In this document: positions 19,657 through 32,388 of the stretch, piece by piece
Numbering within the stretch: the stretch's first letter is position 1
How the letters are laid out: each line of letters begins with the position of its first letter
NCBI GenBank assembly: GCA_027422505.1
Contig: JAPQWV010000483.1
Location: forward strand, 310,001-374,000
Source of the DNA: Craterostigma plantagineum
Lineage: Eukaryota > Streptophyta > Magnoliopsida > Lamiales > Linderniaceae
Reading direction: 5' to 3'
DNA: 64,000 nt
Notes under the pieces: generated by a model
What the model was told of the DNA's origin: nothing
The model's input: the letters and a program-made list of their open reading frames with translations, nothing else
The model's database searches: none
Position numbers and translations under genes: made by a program

Positions 19657-22600
19657 ATGGGATTAGGAAACTCAAACTACGTTCAAATCTCTGCAACAAC
19701 ATTCTCCCTTTTTATATTAAACGTTGTTCTCACATGTTTATCATCATCTACCGCTACTACTGATCAGTCGGCACTTCTCTCTCTCAAATCCAAAATCACA
19801 AATGATCCTCACAACATTATCACGCAGAATTGGACAGCTTCATCTCCATTTTGCAGTTGGGTTGGAGTTACGTGTGGGAAACGACACCACAACAGAGTCT
19901 CTTCCTTGAACATCTCTTACATGGGCCTCACAGGTGAAGTCCCGCCCCAACTAGGGAACCTCTCTTTCCTCATATCCCTCGACTTGCAAGGTAATAACTT
20001 CTTTGGGATGATTCCCGGGGATTTGTCGCGCCTGCGAAGGTTGAGATTCGTAAACATCAGCAAAAATAGCTTTGCGGGCGAGGTACCTTCTTGCTTTTCG
20101 TCCTTGCCTCGGCTAGAGAAATTAAATCTGAGCATAAACAGCTTTACGAGCTTGGATTCGTTCCTCGACTCCTCTTTTGCTAATAACGAATCGAGTCTCT
20201 ACGAATTGGACGTGTCGTTCAACTCTCTCCAGGGTAAGATTCCAGAATCAATAGGAAATTTAAATGGTCTCAAACGACTGAGGATGATGGAGAATCAGCT
20301 ATCAGGTTTTCTACCTTCTTCGCTTGCCAACTTGACGAGTCTGGTATATCTCAATATGCGCAACAACAACATTGAAGGGACTTTACCGGAATGGATGGGG
20401 AATCTTCGTAAGCTTTCTTCTTTGGGTACAGAAGATAATCGACTTATCGGTTCGATACCGTCGAGCATCTTCAACATATCAACACTTCAAATTTTAGGCT
20501 TGTATCAGAATCATCTATCCGGCACACTTCCACATGATATGTGTCTCCGTCTTCCGGTGCTCAGAGGACTTGATTTAGGAAAGAATGATATACACGGCAA
20601 AATACCGTCAAATATTTCATTGTGCTCTAAGCTTCAAGTTTTAACGGTGACATATAACAATATTTCCGGTACATACTCTGTATATTCCTTAGTAAATCCA
20701 TTACATGTGAGTGTTCTAAATGTTCCATTATGTCGGCACTAAACTTATTATGTTAATATGCAGGTGAGATACCGCGTGCAATAGGGGAACTTAAGGAGCT
20801 TGAGATTCTGGCATTAGGCGTCAATCAACTAAGTGGTTACGTGCCAATGAATATATATAACATTACCAGTTTGAGAATACTTGAACTCGTAGAAAACAAG
20901 CTTTCTGGTGAACTTCCATCAAAATTAGATTATTTCCTGCCTAATCTTGAAGAGCTTTATCTTGGAAACAATGACTTTGGTGGAAGTTTTCCAATCTCTA
21001 TCTTAAATTGCTCTAAACTAACTCACTTGGACTTTTACGATAACAGTCTCACTGGTCCAATTCCTAATTCCATAGGAGAGGATTTAAGATTCTTACAACT
21101 CTTGAGCTTGGCTGCCAACGGTTTTACATCTAACTCTGAACTGAGCTTTATCAATTCGCTGGAGAACTGCAGACACTTGGCATTTCTAGCAGTTGCTGGA
21201 AATCCATTATATGGTTACATGCCTGCGTCTATTGGAAATCTATCTTCTTCTCTTGCCGAATTGCATGCTTTTGAGTGCGGCATCAAAGGTAACATTCCTA
21301 ATGAAATTGGTAACCTAACAGGGCTGGTTACATTGAGTTTATACACCAATAATTTGACCGGAGAGATTCCAACAACATTTCATAACTTACAGAGCCTTCA
21401 AAGACTCAATCTTAGCTACAACCGAATAGAAGGACTCATTCCAAGCGGACTCTGCCAACTAAAGAGTCTGGGAAGCATATATCTGGATGCCAATCAACTC
21501 ACAGGTCCAATACCAGAATGCTTGGGAAATATATCATCTTTAAGAGAGATATATTTTGACGAAAACAACTTGAGTTCGAGTATACCTTCAAGCCTGTGGA
21601 GCTTGGGAGATCTCTCAAATCTTAACATTTCCTCAAATTCTTTAACAGGTTCTCTGCCTCAAGAAATAGGAAGTTTGAAGTCTGCAATATTTATTGATCT
21701 GTCAATGAATCGATTATCGGGTGATATTCCTAGAACATTTGGAGGTCTAAATCAGCTACTTAATCTTTCTTTGGCCAATAACGATTTTCAAGGCCCGATT
21801 CCGGAGTCAATCGGAAGCATGGTCAGTTTAGTTTCTTTGGACCTTTCTAACAACAAATTCAACGGGACGATTCCAAAGTCGCTGGAAGCTCTTAAATATC
21901 TAAAGTATTTCAATGTTTCATTCAATGGATTATCAGGAGAGATCCCTACAGGTGGCCCTTTTCAAAATTTCACAAGTCAATTGTTCATGTTTAATGATGC
22001 ACTGTGTGGCCCTTCAAGGTTCGGGGTTTTATCTTGCCATGTACCTCGACAACACAGAGCCAGGAAGAAGATACTTCAACCATTATTCATTTCTATAGGA
22101 ACCGGATCCTTGGTTTTTGTCGTCTGCTTGGCCTATGCAGCAATGAGATATCAAAGGAAAACGAGTCCACCAACTGATGAAGACGCACCTGCTACGGGAC
22201 AGCCGGTAAGATTCTCTTATTACGACCTATTGTATGCTACTGAAAATTACGGCGAAAGTAATCTATTGGGAAAGGGAAGTTTCGGTTCGGTTTACAAAGG
22301 CTTACTAAGAGATGGAACCGCCTTGGCCGTTAAAGTGTTTCACATTCAGCTAGAATGTTCGTTGAGGTCTTTCGAAGTCGAATGCGAAGCTTTAAGGAAT
22401 CTTCGCCACAGAAATCTCGTTAGAGTCCTCGGGAGTTGCACGAATCAAGAATTCAAGGCGATCGTATTAGAATACATGCAAAACGGCAGCTTGGAGAAGT
22501 GCTTGTATTCCGAGGAAAACCAATCTTTAGACATCAAGCAACGACTCAACATAATGATCGACGTTGCAAGTGCGTTGGAATATCTCCATTACGGTTATTC

Positions 22601-23257
22601 GATGCCAGTTGTTCACTGTGATTTGAAGCCGGGAAATGTCCTCCTAGACGGAGATATGGTTGCCCGTATTAGTGATTTCGGCATTACAAAGTATCTAAAT
22701 GAAGAAGAAAGCATGACACACACTAGGACTCTCGCAACGCTTGGCTATATGGCTCCAGGTATGTAATGTATGCATATGTAATCCCTTCGAATCACATATT
22801 TGTTTATATTGTTGGACATCATAATATATTTTTTTCTTGTTTTGCTTGAATGAAACAAATATGGGTTGAAGAATATGGTTCGGAAGGCATAATTTCCACG
22901 AGATGCGACGTGTATAGCTACGGGATAATGCTGCTGGAGACCTTTACGGGAAAGAGGCCGAGCGATGAAATGTTTTCGGGAGACATAACGCTAAGGGATT
23001 GGGTAAATGGCTCATTGCCCGGCGAAGTTTTTCGTGTAGTTGATGCGAAGTTGATTACAACAAACAACTTCGACGAGAAACTATTGCACTGCATCCTTTC
23101 TATTTTGGAGTTGGGTCTTATTTGCACTGCTAAGTCGCCCGGCGAGAGGATGAATATGAAAGACGTTGCTGTCCAGCTAAAGAAAATCAGAACGTGGCTA
23201 ACGGGATACTCTAGAGGAACTTCCGACGCATCGACAAGTCGATTGAGAGAGATATGA
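19657..23257 (+). CDS. RLK2: intact LRR receptor-like serine/threonine kinase, LRR-XII type, non-RD
   Basis: Predicted plasma-membrane immune-type receptor. Exons 19657-20668, 20764-22758 and 22872-23257 give 1130 aa with no disruption. Signal peptide (residues 1 to about 33), LRRNT domain with paired Cys (FCSWVGVTCGKRH), about 25 LRRs with many N-glycosylation sites, single membrane span (about 776-800, LFISIGTGSLVFVVCLAYAA), then kinase: G-loop [11 protein letters not shown] (about 840), Lys861 in AVKVF, VVHCDLKPGN with Asp957 preceded by Cys (non-RD), DFG at Asp975, and APEYG across the last intron. Non-RD LRR-XII kinases include known pattern receptors such as FLS2, EFR and Xa21. This is the only complete RLK of the five. 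The ligand cannot be told from sequence. Confidence 0.92.
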
Positions 23258-23376
23258 AAAGAAAGAATACTACCAGGAAAAAAACTGCATAATGGTTTTA
23301 TCTCTTATATATCTCCTCCATGTTTGCTTCTCTACAACTAATTAGTGCTAGTGTTTGTTTATGTCTTCTTCCTGCC

Positions 23377-26247
23377 TTATTTTGAGGTTGCACTGAGTGC
23401 GACTAAGCTCGCATATATCCCGTCGCTAATCCCGACCAAGACGTCATGCGAACCCATTTCGGCGACGGCCCCATTTTTCACCACAGCGATGAGATCAGCC
23501 CCTTTAACAGTCGAGAGACGATGAGCGATTATAATCGTCGTTCTGTTAACCCTAACTCTATCCAAAGCGTCCATCACCAAACGCTCAGACTCGGCGTCTA
23601 ATGCGCTCGTCGCCTCGTCGAGCAAAAGTATCTTGGGGTTTTTGAGGATCACACGAGCTATAGCTACACGCTGCTTCTGCCCGCCCGATAACTGCATGCC
23701 CCTCTCCCCGACGTAAGTGTTGTATCCCTTAGGCAATGCTGATATGAAGCTGTGTGCATTTGCAGCTTTTGCAGCTTCGACGATCTCTTCTTCTGACGAA
23801 ATTCCTAGGTTTCCGTAGCATATGTTGTCTCGAATCGTCTCGTTGAAGAGAATCGGTTCTTGGCTCACTAACCCCATTTGTTGCCTAAGCCATCTTAGGT
23901 TCAGCCTGCGTATGTCTATCCCATCCAAGAAAATGTGGCCCGAGTCTTGATCGTAGAACCTTTGTAGTAGGCTTATCACCGTTGATTTACCGCTGCCACT
24001 TTCCCCGACGAGCGCGTTTGTCTGAAGAAAAGATTCAAGAACGACCACATTTGCGTGTGGAGAAAAAACGGGTGTCCCTTGCACTAAAAATAAGTAGTAC
24101 CTTCCCAGCGGATATAACCATGGTTAGGTCTTTGAAAATGGGAATGTCAGGCCTTGTGGGATATCTGAAGCTAACATTCTGGAAAATGATTTCGCCTTTT
24201 AAAGACTCGATGATTATCCCATCTTCGCTGCTCGAATCGATCTTCGGTTTCTGATCGACGATCTCGAATATAGAAGCAGCTGCGTCCTTGGACTTCTTGA
24301 AATTCGCTAAAAGATTGCCGCTCTGCGAAATTCCAATGGATGAAACTTGCAGGGCGAAGAACACCTGGATAAAAAATGGATATTTTCGACGACATTATAG
24401 GTACGTTTTTTCTGTCATTTGCAGAGATGAATGAACAAACAAGGTTTGTTTTTGACCTTAAAAACTTGGACAAACTGCTGGTGATAGTGGTTTGTAAGAA
24501 GAGCTCCTACGTAGAAGGAGAAAGAATGTTCGCTGAACAACACGAAATTGGCGAAGCCTAAGCCAATGCCGCCGACGACTCCATCCCATATTCCTTGCTT
24601 CATCGGAGTCTTACACTTCTGCTGATAGTTTTCCATGAATTTCTCTTCGCAGCAAAATGAAGCAACCGTTCTAATGCCCCCGACTGCATCGTTGGCTACT
24701 TGAGTCGCCTCTTCGTATTTCACCTGAAAAAAACAGACATTTCGATCGTTAGGCGTAACTGAAGTCCTAAAAAAGAAACCGAAAGGAAAACAAAAAATTG
24801 GACCTTGTTGTTCCCATCTTGAAGAAGCTTCGTACGTGTAAATCCTTCCATCAACATGAGCGGCAAGACGACTACAATGGTGAGTGCAAGCTTCCAATTG
24901 ATGGCAAAGGCTATTAAAAGGCCAGCCAATGCAGTTGCTCCGTTTTGAACTGCTAATGATAAAGTGTCGACGACGAGGTTTCTCAGCATCGAAGCATCGG
25001 TCGAAAGCCTAGCACCTATCGCCCCACTGTAATAAAACAGGATGTTTTCTACGAACGCGAAGATATCTAATAAAAACTCTTCTATTCGTAACCTCGAGTT
25101 CGCAGTGTCGTCGAACCAGCTTATTTCTTGGCGAACGACCTTTTCGAACATCAAAGAACGAACCCTTTGGACGAGCTTTCCTCCCGAGATTCCAAACATG
25201 AAATTCTGAATAGGAGCAGAGATTAAGACGACTGCGCCAACAGCTACGAACATCAAAGCCCAGAAATTAGACTCCTTCTCAAGTTCGTTTCGAGGCTTTG
25301 TGAAGATCCCAAATGCCGTGGCTAGCATGAGCCCAAAAACAGGGTACGTTTACGCCGTGGGAGGCAGCAGCTATGGACCCGACTAGCAACGCTGGAAGCT
25401 CGGGGCGGTTCAGCTGGGCTAGCCTTTTGATGGTCGACTTGTGCTTATTCGAACTATCAGTTTCACTTCCTTGGCTTTTTTCTTTGTTCTTCTTAGATTC
25501 TTGGCTGAGAGGAAATTCTGTAGAGAACTGCTCGAAGGATGAAGATATTCGTTTCGAAGGAGCCCTAGCGAACGATCTTTCTTCGGGCTTGAGCTGAGAT
25601 GATTCGTTCTTGTCGTTTGTTCTTCGTTCTTCAGCGCCTTTTCCCTCTTGCATGTGGAGGAGCTGATGGTACACTCCATTAGGTTCTTGGATTAGCTCAC
25701 TGTGAGTCCCTGCATGTGTAGTTTCAGGACTACCTAGGTGAGTTTGCAGATTGAAATAACCTTAAATTTTCGGACCAAATGTTTACCTTGCTCCACTAAT
25801 TTCCCGGCATGAAGAACAGCTATGAGATCGGCGTTCTTCACAGTAGAGAGGCGGTGGGCGACAACTACAGTAGTTCGGTTGGGCATAACTTTCTCGAGAG
25901 CGTACTGTACGTTAGCTTCAGAAGCCATGTCTAAAGCACTCGTTGCTTCGTCTAATAGCAGAATTTTCGGGTCTTTGATTATAGCCCTGGCAATACATAT
26001 CCTTTGCTTTTGTCCGCCTGAGAGTTGAGTCCCATTTTCAGCAACCATCGTATGAATGCCCTGAGACAAAGAAACCATAATCTCAAATCACTTAATGAAA
26101 GAAAACGCACAAAGAATAAAGCTTTACGTTTGGGAGTTTGTCGATGAACACAGCGCAGTTAGCAAGCTCGATAGCAGTTCTAATCTCTTCATCAGTAGCA
26201 TTGTGTTTTCCGAAGAGTATATTTTCCTTGATGGAGGTAGTGAAAAG
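23377..26247 (-). pseudogene. ABCB1: B-type ABC transporter (P-glycoprotein family), 5' half missing
   Basis: Full ABCB proteins have TMD1-NBD1-TMD2-NBD2 and export substrates such as auxin. This copy starts inside NBD1 at [14 protein letters not shown] (26247), cut exactly where an LTR-like sequence begins. It continues through the NBD1 signature [15 protein letters not shown] and Walker [13 protein letters not shown], a charged linker (25280-25735), TMD2 (about 24160-25330) and NBD2 with Walker [11 protein letters not shown], signature [26 protein letters not shown] and [10 protein letters not shown], ending ALSATSK. One extra T at about 25347 (TACGTTTACG against TACGTTACG in ABCB3) shifts the frame in TMD2. 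TMD1 and the NBD1 Walker A are absent from the window. Converges on RLK2. Confidence 0.85.
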
Positions 26248-26640
26248 TGTTAATTAGTTGTTTTAGGATTAGCCAAGTTAGTTTTCTTTGTGTCAGTTAT
26301 AGTTTTTAAAGTATATGGCAGTTAGGGAAGTTTTTTACCTTTGGTGTATTTTAAAGAACTGCCGTGTGTGTTTGTAAATGTATTCTGGTTTTCCTCTGAA
26401 AAAAATACATTCTTCTTCGTCCAAAAATCAACAATTGGTATCAAACCTGTGAAGAAATTTCTCGACGATTGCTCCGACGATTACTCTTCTTCTCGACGAT
26501 TGCTCCGACGATTGCTGTATTCATCTTAAGGGACCTGTGAAGATCATGGAAGCCGAAACAAATTTCTCGACGATTTCTCGACGATTGCTCCGACGATTAC
26601 TCTTCCTCTTGTAACAAATTCTGCTATGCTAAATGCTTTT
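26248..26640 (+). mobile_element. Copia-like LTR and leader remnant
   Basis: Begins TGTTAATTAG and shows an LTR-like AT-rich stretch, then AATTGGTATCAAACC (primer-site-like) at about 26433. It then has GGGACCTGTGAAGATCATGG, the same leader/gag start (KIMEAETNFSTI) found in the LTR element at 38037-40288. Within the leader, CTCGACGATTGCTCCGACGATT is repeated several times (about 26460-26615). The right boundary is unclear. It interrupts ABCB1. Confidence 0.6.
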
Positions 26641-27285
26641 GGACGTTTTAGGGCAGATATGGTTCGAATAAATCTGCATTGCTCAAACCTAAAGTCGGAA
26701 CAAACCGTGAAAAATGCTCGACAATCAAAATTTTCTTACACTTTTTCCCTATAAGGATGCAAACTAGTAAGATCCCATGAACATGTCCCAAATGATTGTC
26801 ATAAGAGAAGTTGATTTATTTCTACGAAAGAACACAATGCGAGCGAGAGCCATCTCTAAGCTAAGTATATGATTAAGATTTCACGACGACGGCAGCCTTT
26901 CTTGGTCTCCACAGCCAAGTCGATACTTGTGTGCGTAGTTCAGTATCAGCTTCCTCTGCGAACGGAAGTGAAATTCAGATCATAATCTGAAGCCAAATAC
27001 AAAAGACTCAATACTCAACAGAAGCAAATGATATACATTGCCGAGGCAATAACAAAGCTCATTCTAGACACATCCACACCTGATCTTTTCCTCAATAACT
27101 TGAGACAAAAACCATTCAGAGCCAGAAAATCTTAATCCAAAAACCACTAAAAGAGAAATATCATGAAGACGAGTTTCTATGGAAAAAAATGATGAAGGGA
27201 ACTCGTAATCAGGGATGGGATTTCGAGTATAAATTTCCACAAATTTTTGTTTTTTCATGCTGGCAAGGGATTCCGAGTCTCTTGA
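26641..27285. other. Unassigned segment before AP2, with a possible minus-strand exon remnant
   Basis: No counterpart elsewhere in the array. On the minus strand about 26875-26960 can be read, after a CAG acceptor, as EEADTELRTQVSTWLWRPR followed by KAAVVVKS and a stop, which looks like a last coding exon. I cannot name the gene and see no further exons. Confidence 0.3.
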
Positions 27286-28244
27286 ACTTACAAGGCCTTG
27301 TCGTGTGGGTCCCAGCAGTGCCAGGCGCTTCAGACGGCGGCTTGCCGCGTCGATTCTTGTCTGTATCAGGTAAGTGAAGAAGTTGGTTAGTATAGACTAC
27401 AGATAGAATCGCCGGCGGCGGCGCTGCTGTTAAAGATTGGTTTTTTTTTTTCTGAGCTTTAGGTTTCGTACGGTGATGGGTCTTACACGGTGGGGGACTT
27501 CGCTACGGAGACAATCAGCTTCGGCTCCTCCGGCCAGGTTCCCGGCGTCGCCCTCGGCTGCGGCCACGACAACGAGGGGTTGTTCTCAGGCGCCGACGGC
27601 CTACTCGGGCTCGCCGGCGGAGCACTTTCGCTACCATCTCAAATCAAAGCAACCTCCTTTTCTTACTGCCTCGTCGACAGAGATTCGCAGGCGTCGTCGA
27701 CCCTTGAGTTCAACTCCGGCCAGCCCCAAGACTCCGTCCTCGCGCCGATGCTGAGGAATTCCCTGATAAAGACGTATCACTACGTGGCGCTGACCGGCGT
27801 CAGCGTCGGCGGAAGGCCAGCCAACATTCCGGCGTCCCTCTTCGACATTGGGAACGGACGCGGCGGCGTCATCGTCGACTCCGGCACGGCGATAACGAGG
27901 CTCAGGCAGGAGGCGTACGCGCCGTTCAGGGACGCCTTCAAGGAACTCACGGGGAACCTCCGTTCCTCCGCCGAGGGCTTCTCTCTCTTCGACACATGCT
28001 ACGACCTCGCCGGCCTGACCACCGTGAAGGTTCCGACGGTGGCGTTTCAGTTCGCCGGCGGGAAGGTTTGGGAGCTCAAGGCGGCCAACTATCTGATACC
28101 GGTGGACGACGCGGGAAGTTCTGCTTCGCCTTCGCGGGAACCTCCGGCGAGCTGTCGATCATCGGCAACGTTCAGCAGCAGGGGACACGTGTCAGCTATG
28201 ACATGGCGAATAATTATATCGGTTTTAGTGCTAATAAATGTTAA
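27286..28244 (+). pseudogene. AP2: aspartic protease copy, 5' truncated and frameshifted
   Basis: Starts abruptly at ACTTACAAGG inside AP exon 1, so signal peptide, propeptide and the first catalytic loop (DTGS) are missing. Exon 1 remnant 27286-27369, intron, exon 2 27463-28244. The second catalytic loop VIVDSGTAITRL is present. One C is missing at about 28111 (GACGACGCGGG against GACGACGCCGGG in AP1), shifting the last 45 or so residues. A catalytic protease is excluded by the missing first Asp. Confidence 0.9.
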
Positions 28245-28749
28245 GTCTCTAATATAAGACTTTAGGTTATCCGCTATGTCCATTGGTGGGATTATATCAT
28301 ATTCGAACCATATCTAATAATTTTAGGAAAAGTGTAATAAATGATTGAGAGGTCGTTGATGGTTGAGGTATTTATTGTAGTAATCAATGGTTTGCGGCCC
28401 ATCACCAAGTGTTTATTAAATGTTTGTAGCTACTTTTCTCGTGTGATCTCACTACCACATCTATTTTAAGAAAATAGAAATATTAATTCTAGAATGTTAT
28501 GTAAATTAATGATTATATAATCGTACTAGTGAAAATATTCAAATTTGAATAAATGCGGTATCTATTTTATTTTCTATTTGCATGTCACATATTTTATTGA
28601 AGTTCTACGGACATTCCTAGTTTGTCGGTATATAATTAAAGGTCTATTTATCAAACGATGTATGTTATGATCGTCTTACAATTCGATTCCTTGAAGCCCA
28701 AAGGGCCTGTTCGTGGGCCCAAACTGTGGGCTGTATTGATTTATAGATA

Positions 28750-28784
<35 letters not shown>

Positions 28785-28875
28785 GTATATCTATATATAT
28801 TCAATTTGAGTCCGTATACTAAACTGGGTTGGGAGTCTTGGGACTACATGGTAGAAGACTCATTTTATTCGTTCG
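28245..28875. other. AP2-W3 intergenic region
   Basis: Copy of 8295-8929, with a slightly shorter CT microsatellite (28752-28780) before the TATA-like stretch of W3. No separate gene. Confidence 0.5.
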
Positions 28876-31868
28876 ATGACCTCAAGTTCAACAAATATGA
28901 GCGAGCTCAGAAAATTGAGAGGTCACGGCGCGGCGGCCACTTGCTGCATCGCTTCTCTCCGCCGGCCTGGCCTCGTCGCAACCGCCGCCGAGGTAATTGA
29001 CATCGTGCAGTCTGTTAATTTTTGGAGTGGCAGCTTAACAGTCAATGCGATTTTACTTATATGCTCTTTTTTTTTTTTTAAGTATGTTTAATTTCTTGGT
29101 TTGTGTAGTAGGATGGAAGAGTGTGCTGGCACGACTTGCGGTGCGAAGATGTGTTGTTTAGTATGAATGTTGGCAACGGAAATCCTGTTTCATCCCTATG
29201 TTTTAAGCCCGGTAGGTTTCGATTTTCTCCTCATGTTATTTTTCTCGAGTGAATTTTATTAAGCTCTAGAATTTCTGAGTTTTTCATTCAAATTCATCGT
29301 TGTTACGGAACTCATTCTTTTGTGCATTTGGGAATCACTTGTTTCTTATAACTAATCCTAAGTATTTAACTCTTGCGTGATATTGATTCGCTGCTTCGCT
29401 TGAGCAGATAATGAAGATATCTTTTATGTGTCTTCCGAGAATGGGGTCAAATGCTTTGATTGGAACATGGTACGCATTTCAGTAATTTGCAGTGTCTTTC
29501 TTTCTTCCCAGAAGTTGCTGAAGAACTTCAGTTTGTGTGATTAGATGATATTCATGTACTATAGATCGTCGGTCTGATTTAGTTTCTTTGATCTTGCCAT
29601 TTGTTTGTCCTATTTTCGTTGTATTCTAGTGGTATGGAAGAGCTATACCCAAGAAAGATAAAGAAAGGTTAAGAAATGAACCAAGTTCGATTAATATTCT
29701 GAATTATACATGACTGGAAAAATATTTTTCTGAGGGTATTCTGTACAGCTGAGTCTTAGTACTAAATGAAAGATTGAGATGGCTGAAGTATTGTTTTGAA
29801 GGTTCTTTCTTATCTGATTGAATATTTTTTTATACTGTTATCTTTTTTTTTGGTGATTTTCTTTCACAGGCTAGTTTAGTATCTCAGAAAACTGAATGGA
29901 AACAGATAGAGAGTTACTATTACAACAAGGATGAGATAAATCAGGTATCTCATTGTGCCTCATGGTTTTCGTAACAATGATGATTGATGAGATAATTCAG
30001 TTATCATTCTTTCCCATTTAAAAAAAGAGTAGGGTGCTCATGAGTCATTTAACCTTATTGAAAAATTAACCTTTGCTTGCACTTAAGATGACATCTGCAA
30101 TTTCGTTCTTCAGATTTCGTGCCACTCGAAATCTTCTTTTCTAGCTGCTGCAGATGACACCGGAGACGTTAAGGTATACTCATCCAGTATGATCTATCTA
30201 TCCTTCTTTTTCCATGGGATCTTCTCGAAGTATTTCGATCATATTTTACCTAAACTATAGTTATCGAATCGCTCAAGGATTTTAATATGTTAATTAAATG
30301 GTAAATATAATGCACTCATTATCATTGTCTTTTCAGATTATTGATTTGCAGCAACGGTGTTTGTACAAAACATTACGAGCTGGACACAAAAGTGTATCCA
30401 ATTCTTCTTTTGTATTACTAATAACCTATCGTTTTCTTTCCAAGTTTTTCATTGCTGCTACTGTGAGTGATATTGGCAGGTTCCTTTACTGTAATTTGAT
30501 GTCTTTTGAAAAGTTGAACCTTTTTTTTTGCCTTTGACTAAAAATATTCAGATTTGTAGCAGTGTCCATTTTCTTCCTTGGAGATCATGGGAAGGTAACA
30601 CCTATCGAAGGTCTTCACTTGTTTGTTTCGCTCTGTATCTTTGCTCCTGCAAATCATACTTGTTCAATAACCAGCTGAAGCAATCCTTTTATATCTGCAG
30701 GCGCATCTAAACCATAGTTGCATTGTCAAACTAATTATTACTAACCATAAAATATGATTCTTTTTCTCTCGCCAATACTGATTACCCTTGTTGACATGTT
30801 ACTTCCATAGATCAGTTTCTGTGGTTTGTGTTTCCTCTGAAGATGCTTATGACTCGTCATATTCTCGCAGTCATCACAGGTGGTCTTGACTCAAAACTCG
30901 TGATGTGGGATTTCTCCAAAGGGCGACCCAAAAGAATCATGGACTTTGGTAATCAGCTCTTCTGTTATGCTCAAACATTAATTCGAATACAGATCCTCAT
31001 GCTTTATTCTTTGGCTGAAACAAAACGCAGCAGCATATGAATCATACATTGATTTGAGGAAAACTGATCTCTATTTTCACAATTGGTCATTGATCGACAG
31101 GTAGTGAAGCTGATGCAGGACAGTGCTGTAACCCAGCTTTTGTCCATGCTCTAGCAGTACCAGACCTCGACACTGTGGATCGAATAGGCAAGATGTGTGC
31201 AGTTGCTAGAGGCGATGGAGTTGTTAGTGTCATCGATGTAGAAAACGAACTTTCTTTTTCTCCACTTAAAAAATCAAAACTTTCATCAAAGCACAAGATG
31301 GGTTCTGCTAAATCATCACTAAAAGGTGAAGAAGATTCGTCGTCTAACGGAAAGAGTGACGAAAATCAAAATGATAAGAAGATGCTATGTTTGGACTACT
31401 CAGTGGGTGGACATGCCTCTGCTGTATCCTCTGCGTAAGTAATCTAACATAGACCTCTTTCCGATGAAACTGGTTATAAACACTTAGAGCTCTCTGCTCT
31501 TGAGATGTTAATTGAGATATATTTGTTTGTGTTTGCGATATTTGAAATCAGAACTTTTTCCGTGTTTGGAGAGAAGGGAAAGTTTATAATTTCGGGCGGC
31601 AACGATAAGTTTGTAAAGGTATGGGATTGGTTGAAGCAGAGCGGAGCCGTCGGAGAAGATGCTAATTCTCTTCTTCGTGCAGATATTAGTCTGAGAAGAA
31701 AGGTTCGTAGGTCACATTCTGTAACTTCGTAGATTTTCATGAATGAAAAACATTAAATCTTTTTCGTCGTTCCTTCAGGTGAACATGCTGTGCACGACTC
31801 CCTCTGATTCGGAAAACTTGATTGTTTGTGACACTTCGAAACTTGTCAAGGTTTACAACGTTGTCTGA
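28876..31868 (+). CDS. W3: WD40-repeat protein, WDR53-like, intact second copy
   Basis: Same 11-exon gene as W1: 28876-28992, 29112-29211, 29408-29469, 29870-29944, 30114-30173, 30337-30393, 30552-30594, 30871-30948, 31101-31434, 31552-31702 and 31779-31868. Every exon has the same length as in W1 and the total is again 388 aa. I see no amino-acid change in the exons compared. Indels relative to W1 fall in introns and poly-T runs. The intact state of W1 and W3, against decay of W2, W4 and W5, follows from the recency of the block duplication and does not by itself show selection. Confidence 0.8.
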
Positions 31869-32342
31869 TCTATTAATCCTTTTTTTTTGTTGGGAATTTA
31901 ACGTTGTTCTTACTGCGCCACGGTTTGTCTTGCGTTGTTTTAGTTTTTCTAATACTGTAATTCGAGTAACATGTCTTAACCATGCAGAATGATATTGTGA
32001 CGCTAGATATTTCTTTGTCATTTTAGTCTTGGTCGTCGCGACAGCCGACAGTGTTTGTTGCATACAAACTAATTAATTAATATTTCACAAATAATCAATT
32101 ATTGAGCGGATAATATCTTCTTGCAACTTGCAAGACTTGAATTTTTCCACACTATCTCTTTGCCGTAGTCTTCATTCAAGCAGTGGCTATGATAATGTTC
32201 TAATGTCTTCATTCATTCCATCTTGGTCGTCGTCGTCATTATTAGGCGACTCATTTTACCAACTTGATTTTTTTTTCAAGTTGGCGTAGGTCCCATAGTA
32301 TAATATTATTGCATTCATGTTGGATCGCATGCAAGTCCCATC

Positions 32343-32348
32343 TATAAA
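32343..32348 (+). promoter_or_regulatory. TATA box of RLK3
   Basis: TATAAA 46 bp before the ATG at 32389, with the same shortened leader as RLK1. Confidence 0.5.
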
Positions 32349-32388
32349 ACCACGCAGCGCAGAGTATGTAATCCCGTATCTTCTCATT

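Noticed and set aside
26449..26615. CRISPR-like array from repeated CTCGACGATT units
   Set aside because: Plant nuclear context, irregular spacing, and the units derive from a retroelement gag start.
27286..28244. AP2 as an expressed protease
   Set aside because: Lacks the first catalytic Asp loop and signal peptide and has a terminal frameshift.
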